58,154 nt of DNA from assembly GCF_003172935.1 (NCBI RefSeq), contig NZ_QGKS01000263.1, forward strand, positions 1 to 58,154, read 5' to 3'. The notes under the pieces were generated by a model, which was not told the DNA's origin, did no database searches, and saw only the letters and a program-made list of their open reading frames with translations. Shown here piece after piece: positions 24,417-32,659 of this stretch. A program made the position numbers and the translations under genes. How positions within the stretch are numbered: position 1 is the first letter of the stretch; the number at the start of each line of letters is the position of its first letter. This DNA comes from Micromonospora sicca (lineage in GTDB: Bacteria; Actinomycetota; Actinomycetes; Mycobacteriales; Micromonosporaceae).

Positions 24417-25928
24417 TCAGGCGTCGACGTCGGCGGAGAGCTGCTCGGACGGGTGCGCGCCCGGCTGGGCGGGCACCGCCGCGACCTGTTCGCCGGGCGC
24501 CCGGCGCACGTCGATGACCTGGCCGGTCAGGTCGGAGATCAGCACGTCCAGCGACGCCTGGGCGACCGCCTCGGAGGAGAGCAGGGTGTGCTCCGGCTCC
24601 TCGCCGAACGCCTTCGTCCGCATCGGGGTCGCGGTGCGCTCCGGGTTGACGCAGTTGACCCGTACGCCGAACTCCGCCCACTCGTCGGCGAGCGCCTGGG
24701 TCAGGTTGACCAGGGCGGCCTTGGTGGCCGAGTAGAGCGCGTAGCGGGCCCGGCCCCGGGTGTACGAGCTGGACGTGTAGAGCAGCAGCTGACCCTTGGT
24801 CTGCTGGAGGTACGGCAGCGACTGCCGGGCGATGGTGACCGGGCCGACGAAGTTGACGTGCAGGAGCCGGTCCATCGTCTCCTCGTCCATCTCGGCGAGG
24901 GCGCCCTTCTCCAGGATGCCGGCGGTGACCACCACGTGGTCGATCCGGCCGGTGGCCTCGAAGGCGGTCTTCAGCGCCGCCGCCACGTCCTCGGCCCGCT
25001 CGACGTGCGTGCCGGTGGTGGAGCGGCTGAACGGGAAGACCTGGGCGCCGTAGCGGCGGGCCAGCTCGGCGAGGTCGTGGCCGATGCCGTAGCTGCCGCC
25101 GAAGACCACGATGGTCCGGCCGGTCAGCTCCTCGGTGTAGCTGCGCTGGTCGGTCAGCCGGGGCGCCTGCGCGGCGGCGAGCTGGAAGAGCTTGTCCGCC
25201 AGGTGCACGTCGACCGGGTGGGTGACCTTGATGTTCTCGTCCGATCCGTCGATCACCTTGATCGGCGTGCCGGGCAGGTAGCGCAGCACCACGCCGCAGT
25301 CGTCGGTGGCGGCGAAGTCGGGGTCGCCCTCGGCCCGCCGGTACGCCTCCCGGATGGTGCCGGACCGGAACGCCTGCGGGGTCTGCCCCCGCCGCAGGGT
25401 CGCGCGCACCGGGATGTCGGTGATGCAGTCGTCCTGGTCGACCTGGATGATCGTGTCGGCGGAGGGGATGGCCACGTCGACCGCCGAGTACGTCCAGAGG
25501 GCGTTCACGCACTCGCGCACGATCCGGGCGCTGACCAGGGGCCGCACCGCGTCGTGGAAGAGGATGTTGACGTCGCCCTCGCCGACCGCGTCGAGCGCGA
25601 TCCGGGTGGTGGCGTTGCGGGTGTCACCGCCCTCGATCACCTGGCTGACCTTGCGGAATCCGGCGTTGGCGACGATCCGCTCAGCGTCGGCGACGTGGCC
25701 GGTGGCCATCAGCACGATGATCTCGTCGATCTCCGGCGCGGCCTCGAAGACGGCCAGCGTGTGCTCGATGATCGGCTTGCCGGCGATCTTCAGCAGCTGC
25801 TTGGGGATGCCCAGCCCGAGGCGGGTCCCGGTCCCTCCGGCGAGGATGACGGCCACCGTCCGCGAGGGGCGCCAGGGTGCCGGGCTCGCCGGCGTGGCGT
25901 CCGGTGCGGTGGTGCGGTCCTGCGTCAT
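24417..25928 (-). CDS. Fused CDP-ribitol synthase: IspD-like cytidylyltransferase plus SDR reductase
   Basis: A 503-residue two-domain protein. Residues 24-255 are an IspD/TarI cytidylyltransferase: VAVILAGGTGTRLGLGIPKQ, FHDAVRPLVS, RGQTPQAFR and ATDDCGVVL. Residues 268-480 are a short-chain dehydrogenase: VVFGGSYGIGHDLAEL for NADP, Ser in LLYTSSSYTRG and the YALYSATKAAL catalytic Tyr-Lys. This is the order of Bcs1/Acs1 of Haemophilus influenzae, which reduces ribulose 5-phosphate and then activates ribitol 5-phosphate with CTP. CDP-ribitol for a teichoic acid-like polymer is the predicted product. ATG behind GAGGAACGGC; 141 bases after the ABC transporter genes. Confidence 0.92.
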   Translation of the reverse strand: MTQDRTTAPDATPASPAPWRPSRTVAVILAGGTGTRLGLGIPKQLLKIAGKPIIEHTLAVFEAAPEIDEIIVLMATGHVADAERIVANAGFRKVSQVIEGGDTRNATTRIALDAVGEGDVNILFHDAVRPLVSARIVRECVNALWTYSAVDVAIPSADTIIQVDQDDCITDIPVRATLRRGQTPQAFRSGTIREAYRRAEGDPDFAATDDCGVVLRYLPGTPIKVIDGSDENIKVTHPVDVHLADKLFQLAAAQAPRLTDQRSYTEELTGRTIVVFGGSYGIGHDLAELARRYGAQVFPFSRSTTGTHVERAEDVAAALKTAFEATGRIDHVVVTAGILEKGALAEMDEETMDRLLHVNFVGPVTIARQSLPYLQQTKGQLLLYTSSSYTRGRARYALYSATKAALVNLTQALADEWAEFGVRVNCVNPERTATPMRTKAFGEEPEHTLLSSEAVAQASLDVLISDLTGQVIDVRRAPGEQVAAVPAQPGAHPSEQLSADVDA

Positions 25929-26069
25929 TGCCGTTCCTCACTTCTGCGGGGGATGGGGTTCTACGCCTGGATGACCGGGTGGTGAACTTTCGCCAGCGAC
26001 CAGAAAACCTTAACGCGTACGACGGAGCGCACCGACCGGGGCGGGCCCCGGCCGGTGCGCTCCGGCTGG

Positions 26070-26870
26070 CTACTTCTGACCCTCGTACGCGTCGCAGACC
26101 TCGTCGGTGGGGCCGTCCATCCTCAGGACGCCGCTCTCCAGCCAGATGGTCCGCTCGCAGGTGTCCCGGATCGAGCTGATCGAGTGGCTGACCAGGAAGA
26201 CCGTGCCGGCGCTGTCGCGCAGCTCCCGTACCCGCTGCTCGCTGCGGGCCCGGAACTTGCGGTCACCGGTGGCCAGCGCCTCGTCGATGAGCAGCACGTC
26301 GTGCTTCTTCGCGGAGGAGATGGCGAAGCGCAGCCGGGCGCCCATGCCGGAGGAGTAGGTCCGCATCGGCAGCGAGGCGAAGTCGCCGCGCTCGTTGATC
26401 CCGGAGAACTCGATGATCTCCGGCGCCAGCCGCTTGACCTCCTCGGGGGACATGCCCATGGCGAGGCAGCCGAGCACCACGTTGCGCTCGCCGGAGAGGT
26501 CGTTGAGCAGGGCGGCGTTCACGCCGAGCAGGGACGGCTGGCCCAGCGTGTAGACCGCGCCCCGGGCTGGCGGGAGCAGCCCGGCGACGGCCCGCAGCAG
26601 GGTCGACTTGCCGGAGCCGTTGCTGCCGATCAGGCCGATGGCCTCACCCTGGTACGCGGTGAAGCTCACCCCCTTGACCGCGTGCACCTCACGGATGTTC
26701 GGCGCGTTGGTTCGGGACACGATGCGCTTGAGGGCGGCGACCGGGCTCGTGCCCCCGGTGGCGCCCTTGTGGATCTTGTAGATCACGTGCACGTCGTCCA
26801 CCACCACGGTGGGGACCCGTCCCGCGTCCGCCACGGCGGCGTTGCCCGCCGGCTGGGTCTGGTCAGCCAC
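26070..26870 (-). CDS. ABC transporter ATPase for wall polymer export, TagH-like
   Basis: A 266-residue ATPase: Walker A GSNGSGKSTLLRAV, signature YSSGMGARLRFAI, Walker B VLLIDEAL and switch His in VSHSISS. Preceding these, the KGVSFTAYQGEAIGLIG and RNAPN-like segment are typical of TagH/Wzt/RfbE proteins that export teichoic acids or O-antigens. It lacks a long C-terminal substrate-binding domain. The GTG at 26870 is preferred over 26912: it overlaps the permease stop by 8 bases and has GAGGAG 9 bases upstream. It powers the adjacent permease. Confidence 0.93.
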   Translation of the reverse strand: MADQTQPAGNAAVADAGRVPTVVVDDVHVIYKIHKGATGGTSPVAALKRIVSRTNAPNIREVHAVKGVSFTAYQGEAIGLIGSNGSGKSTLLRAVAGLLPPARGAVYTLGQPSLLGVNAALLNDLSGERNVVLGCLAMGMSPEEVKRLAPEIIEFSGINERGDFASLPMRTYSSGMGARLRFAISSAKKHDVLLIDEALATGDRKFRARSEQRVRELRDSAGTVFLVSHSISSIRDTCERTIWLESGVLRMDGPTDEVCDAYEGQK

Positions 26871-27768
26871 GGCCGTACTCCTCTTCTCCGCGCCAGAAGT
26901 AGACGAATCCACCCAAACCGAAGGCCACCGCCCAGGTCACGGCCAGAGTCCACAGCCGCAGCGGCGAGGACGCGATGTGCTCCGGGTACGCCGAGTCGAG
27001 CAGCGCGTACCGGGCCAGCTCGATGTAGACCAGGATCGGGTTGGACTCCAGGGCGGTCGCCGCCCACCCGGGCAGCCGGTCCTCGAACAGCTTGACGCTG
27101 TAGAGCACGCCGGAGCCGTAGAGCCAGGTCCGCAGCACGAAGGGCATGACCTGCTTGAGGTCGGTGACCTTCGAGCCGATCCGGGCCATGATCATGGTCA
27201 GCCCGACGTTGAAGATCGACTGGAGCACCAGCGCGGGCGCGATCAGCAGCCAGCGGAAGGTGATCGGCTCGCCGGTGAACAACACGATCCCGGCCAGCAC
27301 CACCATCGACATGAGCAGCTGCTGGAACTGCACCAGCGTGACGGTGATCGGCAGGGCCGCCCGGGGGAACTGCAGCGCCCGGATCAGGCCCAGGTTGCCG
27401 GTGATCGCGCTGGTGCCCTGCAACGCCGCGCTCTGGGTGAAGGTGAAGATGAAGACACCCGTGCAGAGGTACGCGATGAAGTTCGGCACGTTCCGGTTCT
27501 GCGAGATGATCACGCCGAAGATCAGGTAGTAGACCGCCGCGTTGGTCAGCGGGGTCAGCACCTGCCAGAGCTGGCCGAGCTGGGTGTTGCTGAACGACGA
27601 GGCCACCTTCGCCCGCGAGTACGCGGTCATGAAGTGTCGGTACGCCCACAGCTTGCGGGTGTACTCGGCCAGGGGTGGGCGTTCCCCCGCGATCCGGAGC
27701 CCGTGCCGCTGCGCGAGCTGCGCCCGGGTCACTCCGGAGTTGGGGTCGGCCACCGCGGTGTTGGCCAT
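26863..27768 (-). CDS. ABC transporter permease for wall polymer export, TagG-like
   Basis: A 301-residue ABC-2 type permease with six hydrophobic segments, starting after YTRKLWAYRHFMTAYSRAKV. SNTQLGQLWQVLTPLTNAAVYYLIFGV is the conserved entry to the first segments of TagG/RfbA/Wzm. It forms the membrane channel with the TagH-like ATPase. ATG at 27768; an open frame extends upstream to 28014 but would overlap the divergent TetR gene. It is the first gene of the leftward operon permease, ATPase, CDP-ribitol synthase, TagF-like, and faces a TetR gene across 163 bases. Confidence 0.93.
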   Translation of the reverse strand: MANTAVADPNSGVTRAQLAQRHGLRIAGERPPLAEYTRKLWAYRHFMTAYSRAKVASSFSNTQLGQLWQVLTPLTNAAVYYLIFGVIISQNRNVPNFIAYLCTGVFIFTFTQSAALQGTSAITGNLGLIRALQFPRAALPITVTLVQFQQLLMSMVVLAGIVLFTGEPITFRWLLIAPALVLQSIFNVGLTMIMARIGSKVTDLKQVMPFVLRTWLYGSGVLYSVKLFEDRLPGWAATALESNPILVYIELARYALLDSAYPEHIASSPLRLWTLAVTWAVAFGLGGFVYFWRGEEEYGRG

Positions 27769-27896
27769 GGTCAGGCGCTCCGATCTTCCGTGCCGATGGG
27801 GAGCAAGTGATGTGTCGCGGCGATGAAATCTAGCGTGGCCAGTGCGGGGAGCGCCGCCTCGCTGCTGCGTGGAAGGTAGTCCAAAACACGTCGGGA

Positions 27897-27917
27897 CGCA
27901 ACCGTATCGTCGTTGCG
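27897..27917. promoter_or_regulatory. Candidate TetR operator
   Basis: A perfect inverted repeat CGCAAC-N9-GTTGCG between the divergent exporter operon and the tetR gene. It lies just before a possible tetR -10 box, TACATT (27919-27924), and the GTG start at 27932. Confidence 0.5.
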
Positions 27918-27931
27918 CTACATTGTCCCAC

Positions 27932-28564
27932 GTGACGACCGAGAAGAGGCGTGCGCCGGCCGGTGCGGCGGTGCTGCGCGGCGAGATCACCACGGCCATC
28001 CGCGCTGCCGTCATGCAGGAGTTGGCCGAGGTCGGCTACGGCCGCCTCTCCATCGAGGCGGTGGCCCGGCGGGCCGGGGTGAGCAAGACGGCCATCTATC
28101 GCCGGTGGCGTTCCAAGCTCGACCTGGTGCTGGACATGGTCTCCGCCGTGGCCGGGCGCAACCTGCCGCTGCTCGACACCGGCAGCCTCCTCGGCGACCT
28201 GGAGATCCTGCTGCACGTGATGGCTCGTGCGCTGCGTCACCGGCTGGCCTCACAGATCATCCCGGACCTGCTCGCCGAGGCCGCCCGCAACCCGCAGATC
28301 GCCGAGAAGCTCCAGCAGGCACTCGACGACTACCAGCAGGCGGTCGGCCGGATCCTGATCGGCCGGGCCGTCGAGCGCGGGGAGCTTCCCACCGACACCG
28401 ACCCGCAGGCGGCGGTCGACCTGATCGTCGGGCCGATCTACTGGCGGCTGGCCATCGCCCGGGCGCCGCTGCGGACGGAGGAGGTGCCGCGAATGGCGAC
28501 CGCGATCGTCGCGGCGCTCCGGGTAGCATGCGTGGGGCCCGTCCGCGACGAGGTGGAGATTTGA
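27932..28564 (+). CDS. TetR-family transcriptional regulator
   Basis: A 210-residue regulator. The helix-turn-helix occupies about residues 25-65: YGRLSIEAVARRAGVSKTAI then YRRWRSKLDLVLDMV. The C-terminal half resembles the TetR_C_11-type ligand domain (LIVGPIYWRLAIARAPL). It is divergent from the polymer exporter operon and a palindrome lies between, so it probably represses itself and perhaps the exporter. The ligand is unknown. The GTG start at 27932 has no ribosome site and lies 7 bases after a -10-like box, which suggests a leaderless message. Confidence 0.88.
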   Translation: MTTEKRRAPAGAAVLRGEITTAIRAAVMQELAEVGYGRLSIEAVARRAGVSKTAIYRRWRSKLDLVLDMVSAVAGRNLPLLDTGSLLGDLEILLHVMARALRHRLASQIIPDLLAEAARNPQIAEKLQQALDDYQQAVGRILIGRAVERGELPTDTDPQAAVDLIVGPIYWRLAIARAPLRTEEVPRMATAIVAALRVACVGPVRDEVEI

Positions 28565-28620
28565 CCCCCGCTGCGCGTCGTTCGCGACCCGACTCGTCGA
28601 TCATGAACAACAGGAGACAA

Positions 28621-28645
28621 CTGGTCGGACAATTACCGCGACCAG
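28621..28645. promoter_or_regulatory. Inverted repeat before the WbpE-like gene
   Basis: CTGGTCG-N11-CGACCAG, with perfect 7-bp arms, lies 22 bases before a TACCAT box (28667-28672) that may be the -10 of the aminotransferase operon. It differs from the TetR-side palindrome. Confidence 0.35.
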
Positions 28646-28718
28646 CTAGTTTTCCACCGAACCCGCTACCATCCCCCCGGAACCCCCAATGAGCATTTTG
28701 TCGACAGGAGGAAGCCCC

Positions 28719-29828
28719 ATGGCTGGGCCGCACCCAGAGTTCATCCCCCCAGCACGACCGATCATCGGTGAGGCCGAGATCGAGGCGGCTGTCCGGGTGC
28801 TGCGGAGCGGCCGGGTCGTGCAGGGCCCGGAAGTCGCGGCGTTCGAGGAGGAGTTCGGCGAGCTCGTCGCCGGCCGGCACTGCGTGGCCGTGAACTCCGG
28901 CACGTCCGCTCTGCAGCTCACCCTGATGGCGCTCGGCTTCGGCCCCGGCGACGAGGTCATCGTGCCCTCGTTCTCCTTCGCCGCCAGCGCCAACGCCGTC
29001 CGGCTGGTCGGCGCCGAGCCGGTCTTCGTGGACATCGAGCCGGGCAGCTTCTGCGTGGACCCGGAGGCCGTGGCCGCCGCGGTCACCCCGCGGACCGTGG
29101 CCATCATGCCGGTGCACCTGTACGGCCACCCGGCCGCGATGGACCGGATCATGGCCATCGCCGAGCAGCACGGCCTCGCCGTCGTCGAGGACGCCGCCCA
29201 GGCCCACGGCGCGAGCCTCCACGGCACCCCGGTCGGCGCCTTCGGCACCGCCGGCTGCTTCAGCTTCTACCCGACGAAGAACATGCACGCCCTCGAGGGC
29301 GGCATGGTCACCACCGCCGACGCGGAGCTGGCCCGCACCCTGCGGCTGCTGCGCAACCAGGGCATGGAGCAGCGGTACGCCAACGAGATCGTCGGCGCCA
29401 ACATGCGGATGACCGACGTGGCCGCCGCGATCGGCCGGGTGCAGCTCGGTCAGCTCGGCGAGTGGACCGAGCAGCGCCGGGCCAACGCCAAGTACCTCGA
29501 CTCCAACATCACCGGCATGGTCACCCCGCCGGTGGCGGACGCGGCCAAGCACGTCTACCACCAGTACACGGTGCGGGTGAAGGGCGACCGGGACGCCGCC
29601 CAGGCCCGCCTGACCGAGCTGGGCATCGGCAACGCCGTCTACTACCCGACGCCGATCCACCGGCTCAAGCCGTACCTCACCGAGGACGGCAAGCCCGGCC
29701 CATGGGAGCTGCCGGAGACCGAGCGGGCCGCCGCCGAGGTGGTCTCGCTGCCGGTCCACCCGTCGCTGACCCAGGCCGACCTGGAGCGGATCGCCGAGGC
29801 CGCCAACCTCGCCGGGGGTGCCCGATGA
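28719..29828 (+). CDS. DegT/DnrJ aminotransferase, WbpE-like
   Basis: A 369-residue PLP-dependent sugar aminotransferase. Key features are the PLP phosphate region NSGTSALQLTL, the PLP-ring Asp in VVEDAAQAHGA and the Schiff-base Lys187 in FSFYPTKNMHALEGG. Length, the RPIIGEAEIEAAVRVLRSGRVVQG opening and the genomic partners fit WbpE/WlbC-type enzymes that aminate UDP-3-keto-N-acetylglucosaminuronic acid using glutamate. The ATG at 28719 has AGGAGGA upstream; an in-frame ATG at 28689 has none. Its stop overlaps the next start as ATGA. Confidence 0.9.
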   Translation: MAGPHPEFIPPARPIIGEAEIEAAVRVLRSGRVVQGPEVAAFEEEFGELVAGRHCVAVNSGTSALQLTLMALGFGPGDEVIVPSFSFAASANAVRLVGAEPVFVDIEPGSFCVDPEAVAAAVTPRTVAIMPVHLYGHPAAMDRIMAIAEQHGLAVVEDAAQAHGASLHGTPVGAFGTAGCFSFYPTKNMHALEGGMVTTADAELARTLRLLRNQGMEQRYANEIVGANMRMTDVAAAIGRVQLGQLGEWTEQRRANAKYLDSNITGMVTPPVADAAKHVYHQYTVRVKGDRDAAQARLTELGIGNAVYYPTPIHRLKPYLTEDGKPGPWELPETERAAAEVVSLPVHPSLTQADLERIAEAANLAGGAR

Positions 29829-30853
29829 GCGGCGGACGCAAGCTGCGCGCCGGCCTGATCGGCCTCGGCGCGATGGGCCGCAACCACGCCCGCGTGCTGT
29901 CCAACCTGGACGGCGTCGAGCTGGTCGGCATCGTCGACCCGGCCGGCGACGTCACCGGCACGCTGCGCGCCCCGGTGGTGCCGCAGCTCGGTGACCTGCT
30001 GGCCATGGGCATCGACTACGCGGTGGTCGCCTGCCCGACCGCGCTGCACGAGCAGGTCGGCCTGGAGCTGGCGGCCAACGGGGTCAGCGCGCTGATCGAG
30101 AAGCCGCTGGCCCAGTCGGTCGAGGCGGCGACCCGGCTCGTCGAGGCGTTCGAGGCCGCCGGCCTGGTCGCCGGGGTCGGGCACATCGAGCGCTACAACC
30201 CGTCCCTGCAGAACCTGCGCAGCCGGCTCGAGGCCGGCGAACTGGGCGAGGTCTACCAGGTCGTCACCCGGCGGCAGGGGCCGTTCCCGCACCGGATCGC
30301 CGACGTCGGCGTGGTGATGGACCTGGCCACCCACGACATCGACCTCACCGCCTGGGTGACCGGCCAGGAGTACGCCTCGGTGTCGGCCCGCACCGTCTCC
30401 CGCAGCGGCCGGCTGCACGAGGACATGGTGGCCGTGGTCGGCCAGCTCGCCGACGGCACGATGGTGAACCACCTGGTCAACTGGCTCAGCCCGCTCAAGG
30501 AGCGGTCCACCGTGATCACCGGTGACCGGGGCTGCTTCGTGGCCGACACGCTCACCGCCGACCTGACCTTCTACGCCAACGGCGCCATCGACACCGAGTG
30601 GGAGGCGCTGCGCGCGTTCCGCGGGGTGGCCGAGGGCGACATGGTGCGCTACGCGATCCCGAAGCGGGAGCCGCTGCTCGTCGAGCACGAGCGGTTCCGC
30701 GACGCGGTCGAGGGCAAGCAGAGCGACATCGTCACCCTGCGGCAGGGTCTGCGCACGGTGCAGGTGGCCGCCGGCCTCCTGGAGTCCGCCTCCGACGGCA
30801 AGGTCGTCTCCGTGGCGTCGAGCCAGAGCGACGAACCGGCCGTCGCCCGCTAG
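29825..30853 (+). CDS. Gfo/Idh/MocA oxidoreductase, WbpB-like
   Basis: A 342-residue NAD-dependent dehydrogenase. The Rossmann motif is LIGLGAMGRNHARVL. The catalytic Lys is in SALIEKPLAQS (EKP motif), with GVGHIERYNPS and DLATHDIDLTAW in the substrate domain. It is the expected 3-dehydrogenase partner (WbpB/WlbA) of the upstream aminotransferase: it oxidises C3 of the UDP-N-acetyl-glucosaminuronate before transamination. The 4-bp overlap with the aminotransferase makes the pair translationally coupled. The sugar could also be another 3-aminated form. Confidence 0.9.
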   Translation: MSGGRKLRAGLIGLGAMGRNHARVLSNLDGVELVGIVDPAGDVTGTLRAPVVPQLGDLLAMGIDYAVVACPTALHEQVGLELAANGVSALIEKPLAQSVEAATRLVEAFEAAGLVAGVGHIERYNPSLQNLRSRLEAGELGEVYQVVTRRQGPFPHRIADVGVVMDLATHDIDLTAWVTGQEYASVSARTVSRSGRLHEDMVAVVGQLADGTMVNHLVNWLSPLKERSTVITGDRGCFVADTLTADLTFYANGAIDTEWEALRAFRGVAEGDMVRYAIPKREPLLVEHERFRDAVEGKQSDIVTLRQGLRTVQVAAGLLESASDGKVVSVASSQSDEPAVAR

Positions 30854-30884
30854 CCGCAGCGCATTCCAGGGGGAGGGATACACG

Positions 30885-32498
30885 ATGGCTTCCAACAGCA
30901 CGACCGGGTCGCGCGGCCGGGTCGTCATGCTCGTCGACAACGGGGTGCACGGCGACTCCCGGGTCCAGAAGGCCGCCCGGTCGGCCGCGGACGCCGGCTG
31001 GGAGGTCTTCCTCCTCGGCATCCGCAACGCCCGTTCCGACACGGACACCTGGCAGATCGGCGGGGCGGAGGTCCGGCTGCTGCGGGTGCCCAAGCCGCTG
31101 CACCGGCTCCCCCGGGACAGCAGCCGTTCGCTGCGCCGGCCGCTGGCGTACCCGCCGGGGACGAAGGCCGCGTACCGGATCCAGGAGATCAAGGCCTGGC
31201 AGGCCGAACTCTACGAGCGCCGGATCCGGGCGCAGGTCCTCGGCGGCCGGCTGCCGGCCGTCGTCGGCCGGACGGCGCAGCTGCCGTCCCGCGCCGCGGC
31301 GGTGGTGCTGGCCCGGTGGGTGAAGTTCCGGGCCGGTGAGACCCGTCGGCTGCGCGAGCGTCAGGTCGACCCGGACTCGCTGCTCACCAAGCTGCCGATC
31401 AGGAGCTGGCAGGCGCTGCTGGGCAACCGCAGCTGGCGCCGGCTGGACCCGGGCCTGTGGGACTTCGAGCTGGCCTTCCGCACCGCGATCGACGAGCTCG
31501 AGCCGGACATCATCCACGCCAACGACTTCCGGATGCTCGGCGTCGGGGCGCGGGCGATGCTGCGGGCCCGGGCCGCCGGCCGCGACACCAAGCTGGTCTG
31601 GGACGCCCACGAGTTCGTCGGCGGCATCACCGGTCGGGCCGACAACCCCCGCTGGCTGCCGGCCCAGATCGCCTACACCGCCGAGTACGCCGCCTACCCG
31701 GACGCGGTGGTGACGGTCTCCGACACGCTCGCCGAGCTGCTCCAGGAGACGCACGCCCTGCCGGAACGGCCGGCGGTGGTGCTCAACGCGCCGATGGCGC
31801 CGCCGGCCGACGCCGACGGCGACACGCCCGACCTGCGGGCGCTCTGCGGGGTGGACGAGCGGACGCCGGTGCTGGTCTACGCCGGCGCCGTGAACCCGAG
31901 CCGGGGCGTCCAGCTCATGGTGGAGGCGCTGCCGGAGCTGCCCGAGGTGCACGTCGCCTTCGTGACGATGAACCCGAACGGGGACAACCGGTTCTCGGAG
32001 ACGCTGCTGGAACGGGCCGTGGAGCTGGGCGTCGGCGACCGGGTGCACCTGCTGCCGTACGTCAAGCACTGGCAGGTCGTCCCGTTCCTGTCCGCGGCGG
32101 ACGCGGGCGTCATCCCGATCCACCACAAGCCCAACCACGAGCTGGCGCTGATCACGAAGTTCCTGGAGTACTCGCACGCGCGACTGCCCATCGTGGTCAG
32201 TGACGTGAAGACCATGGCCCAGACCGCCCGGGACACCGGGCAGGGCGAGGTCTTCCGGGCCGAGGACCTGACCGACTACGTCCGGGCCGTCCGGGCCGTG
32301 CTCGCCGACCCGGCACGCTACCGGGCCGCGTACGACAAACCCGGCCTGCTGGAGGGCTGGACCTGGGAGGCCCAGGCGCGGGTCCTCGACCAGGTCTACA
32401 GCGGCCTGCTGGGCATCCCCGCCGCGGCCGCCGGCGGCACCGTGCCGGCGGCCCGGGTCCCCGGCGACCAGCGGGAGCTGGCGGGTACCACCCACTGA
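30885..32498 (+). CDS. GT-B glycosyltransferase (GT4-like), paralogue A
   Basis: A 537-residue glycosyltransferase. The N-terminal Rossmann domain begins RGRVVMLVDNGVHGDSRVQK and has an insertion around residues 80-200. DIIHANDFRMLGVGAR and KLVWDAHEFVGG are GT4-type acceptor-side motifs. The C-terminal donor domain has PVLVYAGAVNPSRGVQ, HLLPYVKHW and NHELALITKFLEYSHARLPIV with the E-x7-E-like pattern. It is closely related along its whole length to the gene at 37988. Cytoplasmic polymer assembly is likely. ATG at 30885 behind GGGGGAGGG, 31 bases after the oxidoreductase. Confidence 0.9.
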   Translation: MASNSTTGSRGRVVMLVDNGVHGDSRVQKAARSAADAGWEVFLLGIRNARSDTDTWQIGGAEVRLLRVPKPLHRLPRDSSRSLRRPLAYPPGTKAAYRIQEIKAWQAELYERRIRAQVLGGRLPAVVGRTAQLPSRAAAVVLARWVKFRAGETRRLRERQVDPDSLLTKLPIRSWQALLGNRSWRRLDPGLWDFELAFRTAIDELEPDIIHANDFRMLGVGARAMLRARAAGRDTKLVWDAHEFVGGITGRADNPRWLPAQIAYTAEYAAYPDAVVTVSDTLAELLQETHALPERPAVVLNAPMAPPADADGDTPDLRALCGVDERTPVLVYAGAVNPSRGVQLMVEALPELPEVHVAFVTMNPNGDNRFSETLLERAVELGVGDRVHLLPYVKHWQVVPFLSAADAGVIPIHHKPNHELALITKFLEYSHARLPIVVSDVKTMAQTARDTGQGEVFRAEDLTDYVRAVRAVLADPARYRAAYDKPGLLEGWTWEAQARVLDQVYSGLLGIPAAAAGGTVPAARVPGDQRELAGTTH

Positions 32499-32503
32499 CG
32501 CGA

Positions 32504-32543
32504 GGACGGGCCGGCTCCGCCCCAGGGCGGAGCCGGTCCGTCC
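32504..32543 (+). terminator. Terminator after paralogue A
   Basis: A 19-bp inverted repeat (GGACGGGCCGGCTCCGCCC against its complement, with one G-T pair) around two bases, 5 bases after the stop codon. Confidence 0.75.
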
Positions 32544-32607
32544 GTCTTCGTCCCCGGTGGACCCGCCGTGCCGCACCGGGCGCCGCCGAAAGCCCACGAC
32601 AAGACGA

Positions 32608-32641
32608 CCGGGGCCGTCCCGCGATGGCGGGACGGCCCCGG
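32608..32641 (-). terminator. Terminator for the converging leftward operon
   Basis: Perfect 15-bp stem CCGGGGCCGTCCCGC with loop GATG, 18 bases beyond the stop of the leftward glycosyltransferase gene. Confidence 0.7.
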
Positions 32642-32659
32642 TGCTGTTCGGGCCGACGG

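Noticed and set aside
22281..25985. 1234-codon plus-strand frame over the TagF-like and CDP-ribitol synthase genes
   Set aside because: Low-complexity composition with no domain; both minus-strand genes are well supported.
27769..28014. Upstream extension of the TagG-like permease
   Set aside because: It would overlap the divergent tetR gene and its operator and has no transporter-like sequence.
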